Positions 8,715 through 16,480 of a stretch of DNA of 64,000 bases are shown in pieces (within the stretch, counting starts at the first letter, position 1; each line of letters opens with the position of its first letter). Origin of the DNA: JAPLCX01 sp964460305 (lineage in GTDB: Bacteria; Auribacterota; Tritonobacteria; UBA1439). The position numbers and the translations under genes were made by a program. The stretch lies in contig CAYWRA010000001.1 of the NCBI GenBank assembly GCA_964460305.1, positions 18,835 through 82,834 of the forward strand. The letters are read 5' to 3'. The notes beneath the pieces are model-generated. The model saw nothing but the letters and a program-made list of their open reading frames with translations, was not told where the DNA came from and did not search any database.

Positions 8715-8848
8715 TTGTAAATTGCAAATTGTAAATTTTAAATTGCAAAAGTTTAGGCAGCCTAACCTGGATTATTCATCTCGTTTGAAATGCGAGATGA
8801 ATAATCCACCCTATTTAAAATTTACAATTTTAAATGGAGCGAAGCGAC
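8715..8848. repeat. Nested palindrome between etfB and etfA
   Basis: The gap holds a perfect 15-base inverted repeat, GGATTATTCATCTCG (8769-8783) and its complement (8793-8807), around the loop TTTGAAATG. It is flanked by an outer complementary pair, ATTGTAAATTTTAAAT and ATTTAAAATTTACAAT. The core recurs at 16981-17019. No T-run follows, so read-through into etfA is expected. Confidence 0.85.
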
Positions 8849-10054
8849 ATGGCTTGGCTGGAAGTCGTAGCCGATAAATGTGTGGGGTGCGGGGCATGCT
8901 TAAAGGCATGTCCCTATGACGCCCTTACTCTCGAGGACAAGCTCGCTGTAGTCAAGGAGAGCTGCACGCTCTGCGGGGCATGTGTCGATTCGTGTCCTTA
9001 CGAAGCCCTGGTGCTGAGGACGACGGCGCCGGCATCGGGCGAGGGGTTAAACGGATATAAGGGCGTCCTTGTAGTGGCGGAACAAAAGCGGGGTGTGGTA
9101 CAGAGCGTCTCCTACGAGCTGCTTGGAGTGGGGAGGAGACTGGCGGAGGATACCGGCGGGGCGCTCAGCGCTGTGCTCATCGGTAAGGATCTTGCCTCTC
9201 AGGCAAAGAAGCTGATCGCCTATGGCGCAGATAAGGTCTTTCTCGTGCAGTCGGACAGGCTGGAGTTTTTTAATGATGAGGCCTACAGCGCCGTTCTCTG
9301 CCGGGTCATCAGGGAGCAAAAACCGGAGATCGTCATAGCGGGTGCGACCTGTATCGGGAGAGCGCTCATCCCGCGCGTCGCGGTGGAGCTAAAGACCGGG
9401 CTTACGGCGGATTGCACCGGCCTTGAAATCCAGCAGGAGAGCGGCCATCTTGCCCAGACGCGTCCCGCTTTCGGCGGAAACATAATGGCGACCATCCTCT
9501 GCAATAAGCACCGGCCGCAGATGGCGACCGTGCGCCACAAGGTAATGAAGGCGTTGCCTCCCGACGAGGGGCGCACGGGAGAGATAATCCAGGTCCAACC
9601 GCGCGAAGAAGATCTCGCGAGCCGCAGCACGGTGCTTAGAAGCGTCGAGGAGGCCCTGGAGACTATCAACATCGCCGAGGCGGATATCATCGTATCCGGC
9701 GGCAGGGGGATGCGCGGGGCGGAAAATTTTTCCATTCTTTCCGATCTGGCCAAAGCGCTGGGAGGGGCGGTCGGCGCTTCCCGTTCGGCGGTGGACGCTG
9801 GTTGGGCGCCCTACGCATATCAGGTCGGTCAGACGGGAAAGACCGTGCAGCCGAAGCTATACGTTGCCTGTGGAATATCGGGGGCGATCCAACACCTCGT
9901 GGGGATGCAATCCTCTGACGTGATCGTTGCGATCAACAAAGACCCCGAGGCCCCGATTTTCAAAGTTGCCACGTATGGGCTGGTCGGAGATCTATTCGAG
10001 ATTGTCCCCCGCCTCACCAAAGAGATAAAAAACAGCCTAAAGTTGAAAGTGTAA
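8849..10054 (+). CDS. etfA: Electron transfer flavoprotein alpha subunit with N-terminal ferredoxin domain
   Basis: A 401-residue EtfA carrying an N-terminal 2[4Fe-4S] ferredoxin-like domain (CVGCGACLKACP and CTLCGACVDSCP, residues about 11-53) before the Etf alpha core. The C-terminal FAD domain is clear: SGGRGMRGAENF, SRSAVDAGW, QVGQTGKTVQPKLYVACG and AINKDPEAPIF. ATG 8849 has GGAGCGAAG at spacing about seven; ATG 8834 lies in the repeat. In known systems such as CarE of Acetobacterium the extra clusters route electrons to ferredoxin, so an energy-conserving bifurcating role is inferred. Confidence 0.93.
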   Translation: MAWLEVVADKCVGCGACLKACPYDALTLEDKLAVVKESCTLCGACVDSCPYEALVLRTTAPASGEGLNGYKGVLVVAEQKRGVVQSVSYELLGVGRRLAEDTGGALSAVLIGKDLASQAKKLIAYGADKVFLVQSDRLEFFNDEAYSAVLCRVIREQKPEIVIAGATCIGRALIPRVAVELKTGLTADCTGLEIQQESGHLAQTRPAFGGNIMATILCNKHRPQMATVRHKVMKALPPDEGRTGEIIQVQPREEDLASRSTVLRSVEEALETINIAEADIIVSGGRGMRGAENFSILSDLAKALGGAVGASRSAVDAGWAPYAYQVGQTGKTVQPKLYVACGISGAIQHLVGMQSSDVIVAINKDPEAPIFKVATYGLVGDLFEIVPRLTKEIKNSLKLKV

Positions 10055-10152
10055 AGCCGAAGATGCTGCTGCTTTCAACTTTAAACTTTTAACTGTAGTT
10101 ATGGTGCCGCTGTTTTTCAACTTTAAACTTTAAACTTTCAACCGTAGTTACC
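10055..10152 (+). repeat. Tandem AACTTTAAAC repeat before smc
   Basis: Two diverged copies of a unit of about 55 bases lie here: a TTTCAACTTTAAAC stretch followed by CTGTAGTTATGG, then a TTTCAACTTTAAAC stretch followed by CCGTAGTTACC. The second ends three bases before the smc ATG. There is no recognisable Shine-Dalgarno for smc, so the repeat forms its leader. Confidence 0.7.
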
Positions 10153-13100
10153 ATGCACTTCAAATCCCTCGAACTAGTCGGATTCAAATCCTTCGCTGAG
10201 AAGACCCGCTTCGATTTTGAGCCGGGAGTGACGGCTATCGTGGGCCCTAACGGGTGCGGGAAAAGCAACGTGGCTGACGCGATACGCTGGGTCATGGGCG
10301 AGCAGAACGCGAGGTTGCTCAGGGGCCTCAAGATGGAGGACGTCATCTTTAACGGCACCGACCAGCGGAAACCGATCGGCCTCGCGGAGGTCTCCCTCAC
10401 TCTCTCAGGCGTCGACAAGCGCCTCAACGTCGACTACAGCGAGATCACCGTGACTCGCCGCGTATTAAGGTCGGGCGAGGGGCAATACTTCATCAACAAA
10501 AACCTATGCCGCCTCAAGGACATCGACGATCTTTTCATGGGGACGGGTATAGGTCTGAGCGCGTACTCGATCATCGAACAGGGTAAGATGGACATGGTGC
10601 TCAGCTCAAAGCCCGAAGACCGGCGGTTTATCTTTGAGGAGGCGGCCGGGATCACCAGATACAAGGAGAAGAAGAGGGAAGCGCTCCGCAAGCTCGAATC
10701 GACGGAGGAAAATCTCCTGCGCCTGAGCGACATCATCAGGGAGGTCAAGAGACAGCTCGCGTCCGTCGAGAGGCAGGCCGCGAGGGCGCGGAGGGCGAAG
10801 GAGATCGGAGATACTCTCAAGGGTCTAGAGGTTCAATTCGGCGCGAAGCGTCTTTCGGAAGTGGATTTGAAGATCAGGGAAACCGAAGAGATGCGCGCTG
10901 TGGTGAAAGGGAGAGAGGAGGCTATCGGGAAGCTCATCGAGGAACTCGAAGCCGAGCAGGTGTCGCTTAGAGAAAGCCTCCACTCGATAGATCGTGAACT
11001 CGGCACGGTCCATGCTCGGCGCGCGGGGGTCAGCGGCAATATCGAACAGAACCGTCATCGAATCGAGACAAATGAACGGTTGATCCACGAGCTGGGGGAA
11101 AATGAGGAGCTGTACGGTAAGGAGATCGAAGAGCTCCGTGCAGCGTTGGGTGTGCTGGAAAAAGAGGAAAGGGACCTGCGGGGAGCGTTGGAAGAGGCGG
11201 CGCGCGAGTGCCAGAAGGCGAGCGGCGATCTCAATGCGGCGGTGGAGCGGTTGGAATCGGTCAGAGAGAGCCTCCGGGAGGGGGAAGAGGGGGAGAACCG
11301 CCAGAGGTCTGAGCTTATCGAAATAATCAGCGCTATCTCGCGGTGCAAGAACGAACTCGCGGGGAACGTGCTCGCGTCGCGAAATGCCGCTCTGCGCGCG
11401 ACCCGTCTCCAGGTTGAGGACCGCGATCTTGCGGAGAAGATCGAGCTGGCGAGGAGGGAATGCCAGGAAAAACAAGCGCGCCGGAAGGGACTCGAGACGG
11501 TGAGGGGCGCCGCTGCAAAGGACCTGGAAGCCGCTGAGGAGCGGATGAGGGACGTGCGGCGGGCCGAGGTTGAATTAGGGGGAGAGCGCCTGAAGGATGA
11601 GAAGTCTCTCTCATCCATGGAATCGCGGCGCGAGCTCCTCGAGCGTTATCGCGATGCCCGGGAGGGATTCTCCGAGGGCGTTCAGGTCGTAATGCGGGAG
11701 GCGGCACGCGAGGCTGGATCGCTCGGCGGCGTCATGGGAGTGGTGGCGGAAAAGGTCCGGGCTCATCCGGGTTACGAGCTGGCAATAGAGGCGGCTCTGG
11801 GCCACGCGCTGCAGTGCATCGTCACAAGCTCCATGGATGGCGTATGCGCGGCGATCTCGTTTTTGAAAGGAAACGCCGATGCCGCATTTCTCCCCCATGA
11901 TGAGCTTCTGGAGGCGCCCGCCCTGGATGCGCCGCAAGGGGAGGGCTTGAGGGGGAGCGCCATGGATTTCGTGGCGGTCTCGGATGACTTCATCCAGGTG
12001 GTGAAATGCCTCCTCCGCGACACCTACATTGTGTCCACCCTTGACGGTGCTCTCAAGCTTCGTGGTGTGTGCCGGCCGGGTGTGAAGCTTGCCACCTGTT
12101 CGGGAGAGCTGCTTGTGGCGCGGGGAGAGGTGAGCGTGCGCAGCGGCGCGCGCGGCCCGTCGCCCATCTTAACGAGGGCGGGCGAGTTGGAACAGATACT
12201 CGCCGAGCTTCAGTCAAAGCGGGCACGCAGCGCGGAATCCACCCGCCTGGCCGGTGAGATCGAGAAGGAGCGCGGAGAGGGCGAAAGCGTACTCGCGGCA
12301 GCTCGCGAGAAGCTCCAGCGGAGCGAGATCGATCTCGCCGAGGCGCGGACGGAAGAGCTTCGCATGACCGGGGTCCTCGAACATTTCGAAGGGGAGCGCG
12401 CTGCGGCCAAGGAAGAAGAGGCGGAAATCGAGGCGGCGCAGATGGAATCCGAACTCACGAGGCGGCGTCTCGAGGAGGAGATAGCCGACGCCGAGAAGAG
12501 GCACGTGGAGAATCAGGAGGCGTTGGGCGCCAGGCGGGGAGAGTTGGAGGCATGCGCCAAAGAACAGGAACAATTTCAACTGGCGGTCACCGAATTGAAG
12601 ATGTTCCTCGCGGCAGCGCGTGAGAAGGAGAGCAGCCGTCGCGAGGCCCTCGAACGGGTTATGAGGGAGGTCGCCAAGTCGGTGGAGATCCTCAAGACCA
12701 GGGAGGAACAGAGGCTTAGGGCCTCTTCTCGCCGCTGCGAGCTCGCCTCGGAGATAGAAATTTTACGTAATGAGATCGAATCCCTTGTCAACGAAAGAGA
12801 TACGACCGACACCGACGCCCGGCAGCGGGAAGAAAAGAAGGCTGCCGCGTACCAGAGGCAGGCGCAGATTGACGAATTGCTTAAGGGGAAAATAGTGTCC
12901 CTGGGCGGCGTGAAAGATGAGATCGGACGGCTCGACGTGGACCTTGCCGAGCAGGGGGCGGTTCGCAGGGGGCTGCTGGAGAGGATCAGGGAACAGTATA
13001 GCGAGGACCTGGCCGGCGTGAGCATCGATTCGCAGATCGGCGACTGGATGCAGGTGGAGGCGACGATTGGACAGTTGAAAGAGAAGCTTACCCGCATCGG

Positions 13101-13785
13101 CCCCGTCAACATGGTCGCGATCGAGGAACACAAGGAGCTGGAAGCGCGTTTGAAGTACCTTACCGACCAGGAGCAGGACCTCCTCAGCGCCAAGGATTCG
13201 CTCGCAAAGGCTATCACCAAGATGAACGCCGAGACGACGAAGATGTTCACGACGACGTTCGAGGCGATTCGGGGGAACTTCAAGGAGATTTACAAAGAAC
13301 TATTCGGCGGGGGCAGCACCGATTTGATCCTGGAGGAGGGGGTGAATGTCCTCGAAGCGGGGGTGAACATCGTCGCCCGGCCTCCCGGCAAGAAGCTGCA
13401 GAACATCTCCCTCCTCTCGGGTGGGGAGAAGGCGTTGACCGCGATCGCGCTGTTGTTCGCGATCTTCAAGGTCCGGCCGAGCCCCTTTTGCGTGCTGGAC
13501 GAGATTGACGCTCCTCTCGACGAATCGAATATCAATCGCTTCCTGGCGATGCTCGGCCACTTCCTAAAAGAGTCACAGTTTATTATCGTGACCCATAACA
13601 AACGCACCATCAGCATGGCTGACGTTATGTACGGCATCACCATGGAGGAGTCCGGGGTCTCGAAGGTGGTGTCCGTAAAATTCGGCAAGGGGCACGGGAA
13701 GAAAAAGGCGGATGAAAAATCAAATGACAAAGGTCAAATGACAAATGACAAAGGTCAAATGACAAATGACGAATACCCCGCCTGA
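10153..13785 (+). CDS. smc: Chromosome segregation protein SMC
   Basis: Smc (1210 residues) is the ATPase of the condensin-like complex. It has Walker A GPNGCGKSN (residues 31-39), a long coiled coil, a hinge around residues 515-670 (SLGGVMGVVAEKV), a second coiled coil, the ABC signature LLSGGEKALTA near 1088, and Walker B with VLDEIDAPLDESN near 1114. The head should end at about residue 1180 (VSVKFGKGHGKKK). The last 20 or so residues (SNDKGQMTNDKGQ and so on) are encoded by the CAAATGACAAAGGT intergenic repeat, so the original stop has been lost or moved. No scpA or scpB is adjacent. Confidence 0.95.
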   Translation: MHFKSLELVGFKSFAEKTRFDFEPGVTAIVGPNGCGKSNVADAIRWVMGEQNARLLRGLKMEDVIFNGTDQRKPIGLAEVSLTLSGVDKRLNVDYSEITVTRRVLRSGEGQYFINKNLCRLKDIDDLFMGTGIGLSAYSIIEQGKMDMVLSSKPEDRRFIFEEAAGITRYKEKKREALRKLESTEENLLRLSDIIREVKRQLASVERQAARARRAKEIGDTLKGLEVQFGAKRLSEVDLKIRETEEMRAVVKGREEAIGKLIEELEAEQVSLRESLHSIDRELGTVHARRAGVSGNIEQNRHRIETNERLIHELGENEELYGKEIEELRAALGVLEKEERDLRGALEEAARECQKASGDLNAAVERLESVRESLREGEEGENRQRSELIEIISAISRCKNELAGNVLASRNAALRATRLQVEDRDLAEKIELARRECQEKQARRKGLETVRGAAAKDLEAAEERMRDVRRAEVELGGERLKDEKSLSSMESRRELLERYRDAREGFSEGVQVVMREAAREAGSLGGVMGVVAEKVRAHPGYELAIEAALGHALQCIVTSSMDGVCAAISFLKGNADAAFLPHDELLEAPALDAPQGEGLRGSAMDFVAVSDDFIQVVKCLLRDTYIVSTLDGALKLRGVCRPGVKLATCSGELLVARGEVSVRSGARGPSPILTRAGELEQILAELQSKRARSAESTRLAGEIEKERGEGESVLAAAREKLQRSEIDLAEARTEELRMTGVLEHFEGERAAAKEEEAEIEAAQMESELTRRRLEEEIADAEKRHVENQEALGARRGELEACAKEQEQFQLAVTELKMFLAAAREKESSRREALERVMREVAKSVEILKTREEQRLRASSRRCELASEIEILRNEIESLVNERDTTDTDARQREEKKAAAYQRQAQIDELLKGKIVSLGGVKDEIGRLDVDLAEQGAVRRGLLERIREQYSEDLAGVSIDSQIGDWMQVEATIGQLKEKLTRIGPVNMVAIEEHKELEARLKYLTDQEQDLLSAKDSLAKAITKMNAETTKMFTTTFEAIRGNFKEIYKELFGGGSTDLILEEGVNVLEAGVNIVARPPGKKLQNISLLSGGEKALTAIALLFAIFKVRPSPFCVLDEIDAPLDESNINRFLAMLGHFLKESQFIIVTHNKRTISMADVMYGITMEESGVSKVVSVKFGKGHGKKKADEKSNDKGQMTNDKGQMTNDEYPA

Positions 13786-13834
13786 CAACCGGCGGGCTGG
13801 CATTTGTAATTCATTTGTCATTTGGGATTTTTTA
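13720..13834. repeat. CAAATGAC repeat pair across the smc end
   Basis: The left arm, repeats of TCAAATGACAAAGG and CAAATGACAAATGAC (13727-13770), is translated as the end of Smc. A CCCGCCTGACAACCGGCGGG hairpin at 13777-13796 contains the smc TGA. The right arm CATTTGTAATTCATTTGTC (13801-13819) then leads into TTGGGATTTTTTA directly before ATG 13835. Confidence 0.8.
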
Positions 13835-14458
13835 ATGAACTTCTCCATGATCGACCGCATCGTGAGCTACGAGAAGGGCAAGCGCATCAAGGCCCTGAAG
13901 ACGTTGTCTCTATGCGAAGACTACCTGGCGGATCATTTTCCGTCATTCCCCATAATGCCGGGAGTGCTGATGCTCGAAGCGATGGCGCAGGCTGGCGAGT
14001 GGTTGCTGAGATTGAGCGATGGTTTTTCCCACTCGGTCTTTTTCCTTCGCGAGGTGAGAGCGGTGCGTTATGGCAGCGTGGTCAAACCGGGGAACGAGTT
14101 ATTGATTGATGTAGCCGTTGTGGACCGGAGCGCGAACGGCGTCGCCTTCAAGGGGAGCGGAAGAGTGGGAGACCGAAACGCCGTCGTTGGGCGTTTTGTC
14201 CTCGCACGCCAGCCGCTGAGCGAGCTCTCTCCCCAGCTCAAAACTATCGACGATGGTATATCGCGATTTTTCGAGGGACAACTAGCGTCCCTCATGGATG
14301 GAAAGAGAACATTGTTTCCCCACAGAGGACACAGAGAAGGCGCACCCCAAGGGGCCCCTTTCCCAAGTGGATCCCTTTCCCGACGGGACGGGGGAGGAAA
14401 CGAGGCAGTTGTTATACAAAGAGTAAAAGAGAATAAGAGGTGTGAGGGGATATTATAG
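13835..14458 (+). CDS. FabZ-like 3-hydroxyacyl-ACP dehydratase (hotdog fold) with repeat-derived tail
   Basis: A 207-residue protein whose first 150 residues are a FabZ/FabA-type hotdog domain: SLCEDYLADHFPSFPIMPG, with the active-site His in HFPSFP, and VLMLEAMAQAGEWLL. ATG 13835 follows the repeat; ATG 13847 is an alternative. From about residue 155 the frame runs through CACAGAGGACACAGAGAAGG and GC-palindrome repeats (HRGHREGAPQGAPFPSGS and beyond), so the last 50 or so residues are repeat-encoded and probably unfolded. It is the first gene of a second acyl-ACP module. The physiological substrate is unknown. Confidence 0.82.
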   Translation: MNFSMIDRIVSYEKGKRIKALKTLSLCEDYLADHFPSFPIMPGVLMLEAMAQAGEWLLRLSDGFSHSVFFLREVRAVRYGSVVKPGNELLIDVAVVDRSANGVAFKGSGRVGDRNAVVGRFVLARQPLSELSPQLKTIDDGISRFFEGQLASLMDGKRTLFPHRGHREGAPQGAPFPSGSLSRRDGGGNEAVVIQRVKENKRCEGIL

Positions 14459-14539
14459 GGTGGGGGGCTGACGTTTGTTTTCTGTTTCTCTTTCCCTCTC
14501 TTTTACTCTTTGTGAAAAAGCGTTGCAGCGGGGGCAGTG
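14316..14539. repeat. CACAGAG mosaic with 16-bp inverted repeat
   Basis: The stretch begins inside the hotdog gene with CCACAGAGGACACAGAGAAGG, then AAGGGGCCCCTTTCCC-type palindromes. ACAAAGAGTAAAAGAG (14416-14431) is matched perfectly by its complement at 14498-14513. The same words in the same order follow rsmB at 24843 and occur in other gaps. Confidence 0.85.
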
Positions 14540-15301
14540 ATGGAGACGGAGTTCAAGAATAAGGTCGTGCTTGTCACTGGCGGCTCAAGGGGCATTGGAA
14601 GGGCGATTGCCCTGGCATTCGCAGGGCAAGGCGGTTCCGTGGCGATACTGTATGAGAAGAGTCACGATGCCGCACGCCAGACCGTGGAGGAGATCAAGGC
14701 GCGGGGCGTACGCGGCATGGCGCTGGCTTGCGACGTTCGCTCCTGGGAATCCGTCAACGGCTCGGTGGCGAAGATCGCGGGAGAGATGGGGGAGGTCGAT
14801 ATTTTGATCAACTGCGCCGGCCTTGTAAGAGATTCCCTCCTCGCCTCCATGTCGGTCGAGGACTGGCGCGCGGTAGTGGATACGAACCTCACCGGGGCGT
14901 TTTATTGCATGAGGGCGGTTACCGAGGGGATGCTGTCGAAGCGATGGGGGAGGATTGTTAATATCTCATCCATCTCCGGGAACCGAGGGGGGAAGGGACA
15001 GGCGAACTACGCCGCGTCGAAGGCAGGGCTCAATGCGCTCACACGCGCCGCTGCGCTGGAGCTCGCCGCAAAGAATATCACCGCTAATGCGGTGGCGCCG
15101 GGGATGGTGGTTACTGAGATGAGCTCGACGGTACGGGGGCTTGCCGGAGACGATCTCAAAAAGTCGATCCCGATGCGGCGGTTCGCGGCGCCGGAGGACA
15201 TCGTTGGCATCGTCCTCTTCCTGGCCTCAAAGGCGGCCGCGTACATCACGGCACAGGTAATTGATGTAGACGGTGGACTGGCCGCTGCGGTAAAATATTG
15301 A
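14540..15301 (+). CDS. FabG-like short-chain reductase
   Basis: A 253-residue short-chain dehydrogenase close to FabG: TGGSRGIGRAIALAFA at the N terminus, NCAG near residue 90, catalytic Ser in NISSISGN, YAASKAG, and a C-terminal DVDGGLAA. It probably reduces a 3-ketoacyl-ACP carried on the neighbouring long ACP. ATG 14540 was preferred over GTG 14537; GCGGGGGC upstream is a weak binding site. The gene is a paralogue of fabG at 4247. No dedicated ketosynthase lies in this module. Confidence 0.88.
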   Translation: METEFKNKVVLVTGGSRGIGRAIALAFAGQGGSVAILYEKSHDAARQTVEEIKARGVRGMALACDVRSWESVNGSVAKIAGEMGEVDILINCAGLVRDSLLASMSVEDWRAVVDTNLTGAFYCMRAVTEGMLSKRWGRIVNISSISGNRGGKGQANYAASKAGLNALTRAAALELAAKNITANAVAPGMVVTEMSSTVRGLAGDDLKKSIPMRRFAAPEDIVGIVLFLASKAAAYITAQVIDVDGGLAAAVKY

Positions 15302-15496
15302 AACTTGTTTTGCCCGCAAACCAGTTCCGCTCCACGGCGGGACACGGTATTGATGTGGATTGTTCATCCGCTGATCGGGAGCGCGTATTCATCCGATGCG
15401 TGCGGCGTGTCATTCCGGCGAAAGCAGGAATCCAGGTCAAGTTAAAGATGCCACGGATGTAAGGCCGTGGAGCTACACAATTTTCAGGAGGAGGCA
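15302..15496. other. Gap with a dRS3-like palindrome
   Basis: This 195-base gap contains ATTCCGGCGAAAGCAGGAAT at 15412-15431. It resembles the widespread ATTCCC(8N)GGGAAT palindromic repeat, known as dRS3 in Neisseria and similar in many genomes, but carries two matched changes. It also has a GCCACGGATGTAAGGCCGTGG inverted pair close to the ACP leader. No promoter was convincing. Confidence 0.55.
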
Positions 15497-15880
15497 ATGG
15501 CGAATCAGAATGAGGTATACGAAAAGATCAAATCCTGCTTAGTGGATGCCCTTGGCGTCGATGAGGAGGAAATAAAACCGGAAGCGAAGATCATGGACGA
15601 TCTCGGCGCCGAATCGATAGATTTTCTCGACATTGTCTTCAGGCTGGAAAAGGCTTTTGGGATCAAGATCCCCCGTGGCGGGCTTTTCCCTGACAACATT
15701 CTCTCCAACAATGCATTCGTGAAAGATGGAAAAGTCACGGCTCAAGGGTTGGAAGAGCTCAGGAAACGCATGCCGTACGCGAACATCGCAGCATTCGAAA
15801 AAGACCCCCGCGTAAGCAACTTCTCCGGTTTATTCACCGTTGATCTCATCAACCGTTATGTCCAAAGCATGCTCGCGTGA
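15497..15880 (+). CDS. Acyl carrier protein with C-terminal extension
   Basis: A 127-residue ACP-like protein. The phosphopantetheine serine is in DDLGAESIDFLDIVFRLEK near residue 40. After the ACP core (about 80 residues) the chain continues for roughly 45 residues through a DGKVTAQGLEELRKRMPYA segment and a short C-terminal domain ending VDLINRYVQSMLA, unlike AcpP. ATG 15497 has a strong AGGAGGAGG site. The next gene, acpS, starts inside it (overlap 15858-15880). It is probably a specialised carrier for the two hotdog proteins and the reductase here; the product is unknown. Confidence 0.85.
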   Translation: MANQNEVYEKIKSCLVDALGVDEEEIKPEAKIMDDLGAESIDFLDIVFRLEKAFGIKIPRGGLFPDNILSNNAFVKDGKVTAQGLEELRKRMPYANIAAFEKDPRVSNFSGLFTVDLINRYVQSMLA

Positions 15881-16274
15881 GCTTGTCGCCATTGGCATTG
15901 ATGTTGTAGAGATCAGGAAGGTCCATAACCTTCTTTCGTATGGACACCGGCGGGCGCGCCGTGTCTTTAATATCACCGAGCTTGCCATGGCCGGCAAGCC
16001 GGATCCCCTCCATGCCGATCGATCACCCGCAGCGATGTTGGCTTGTGTGTTTGCAGTGAAAGAAGCGGTGTTCAAGTCGCTGGGGAGAGGATGGGGCCAG
16101 GGGGTGAGATGGAGTGAGGTGTGTGTCGCGAGAGAGGGGAATGGCGGCTGGGCGGTCTCGCTCAAAGGCCGGGCGCTCCACAGGCTGAGGGAGCTGGGGG
16201 GCGGTTGCGTGGAGATCTGCGCGACCGCGGCTGGGAATCACGCCTTGGGGCAGGCGTTCATCTATAAAATATAA
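15858..16274 (+). CDS. acpS: Holo-ACP synthase
   Basis: AcpS (138 residues) attaches 4'-phosphopantetheine to ACP. GIDVVEIRKV near residue 13 gives the Mg-binding Asp, and FAVKEAVFKSLGRG carries the conserved Glu and Lys. ATG 15858 overlaps the ACP gene by 23 bases; a TTG at 15840 would add six residues. Being fused by overlap to the long ACP suggests that this is its cognate enzyme, though it may also serve AcpP, since no other transferase is in the window. Confidence 0.88.
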   Translation: MSKACSRELVAIGIDVVEIRKVHNLLSYGHRRARRVFNITELAMAGKPDPLHADRSPAAMLACVFAVKEAVFKSLGRGWGQGVRWSEVCVAREGNGGWAVSLKGRALHRLRELGGGCVEICATAAGNHALGQAFIYKI

Positions 16275-16480
16275 AATCCCAAACCCCAAATCCCAATATC
16301 GATGTCATCAAGATAATCAGATTATTTTGGTTGTCGGCCATTGCGAGATCAGGGTGTATTTAGCAGTGAACCATGTGGATAAAAACTTTGAAACCTGGAT
16401 TGGAGTAGATCGCATGTATTTTCAGCACGCTTATTCCTTTATTGTTTGGGATTTGGGATTTGGGGTTTGGGATTTATGAT
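16275..16480. repeat. Split heptamer-repeat arms between acpS and the second hotdog gene
   Basis: CCCAAACCCCAAATCCC immediately follows the acpS stop. About 150 bases of non-repetitive DNA come next, then GGGATTTGGGATTTGGGG and one more G-run (16448-16471). That stretch has four G-tracts with 3-4 base loops and fits a G-quadruplex pattern ten bases before ATG 16481. No reading frame was found in the central part. Confidence 0.8.
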
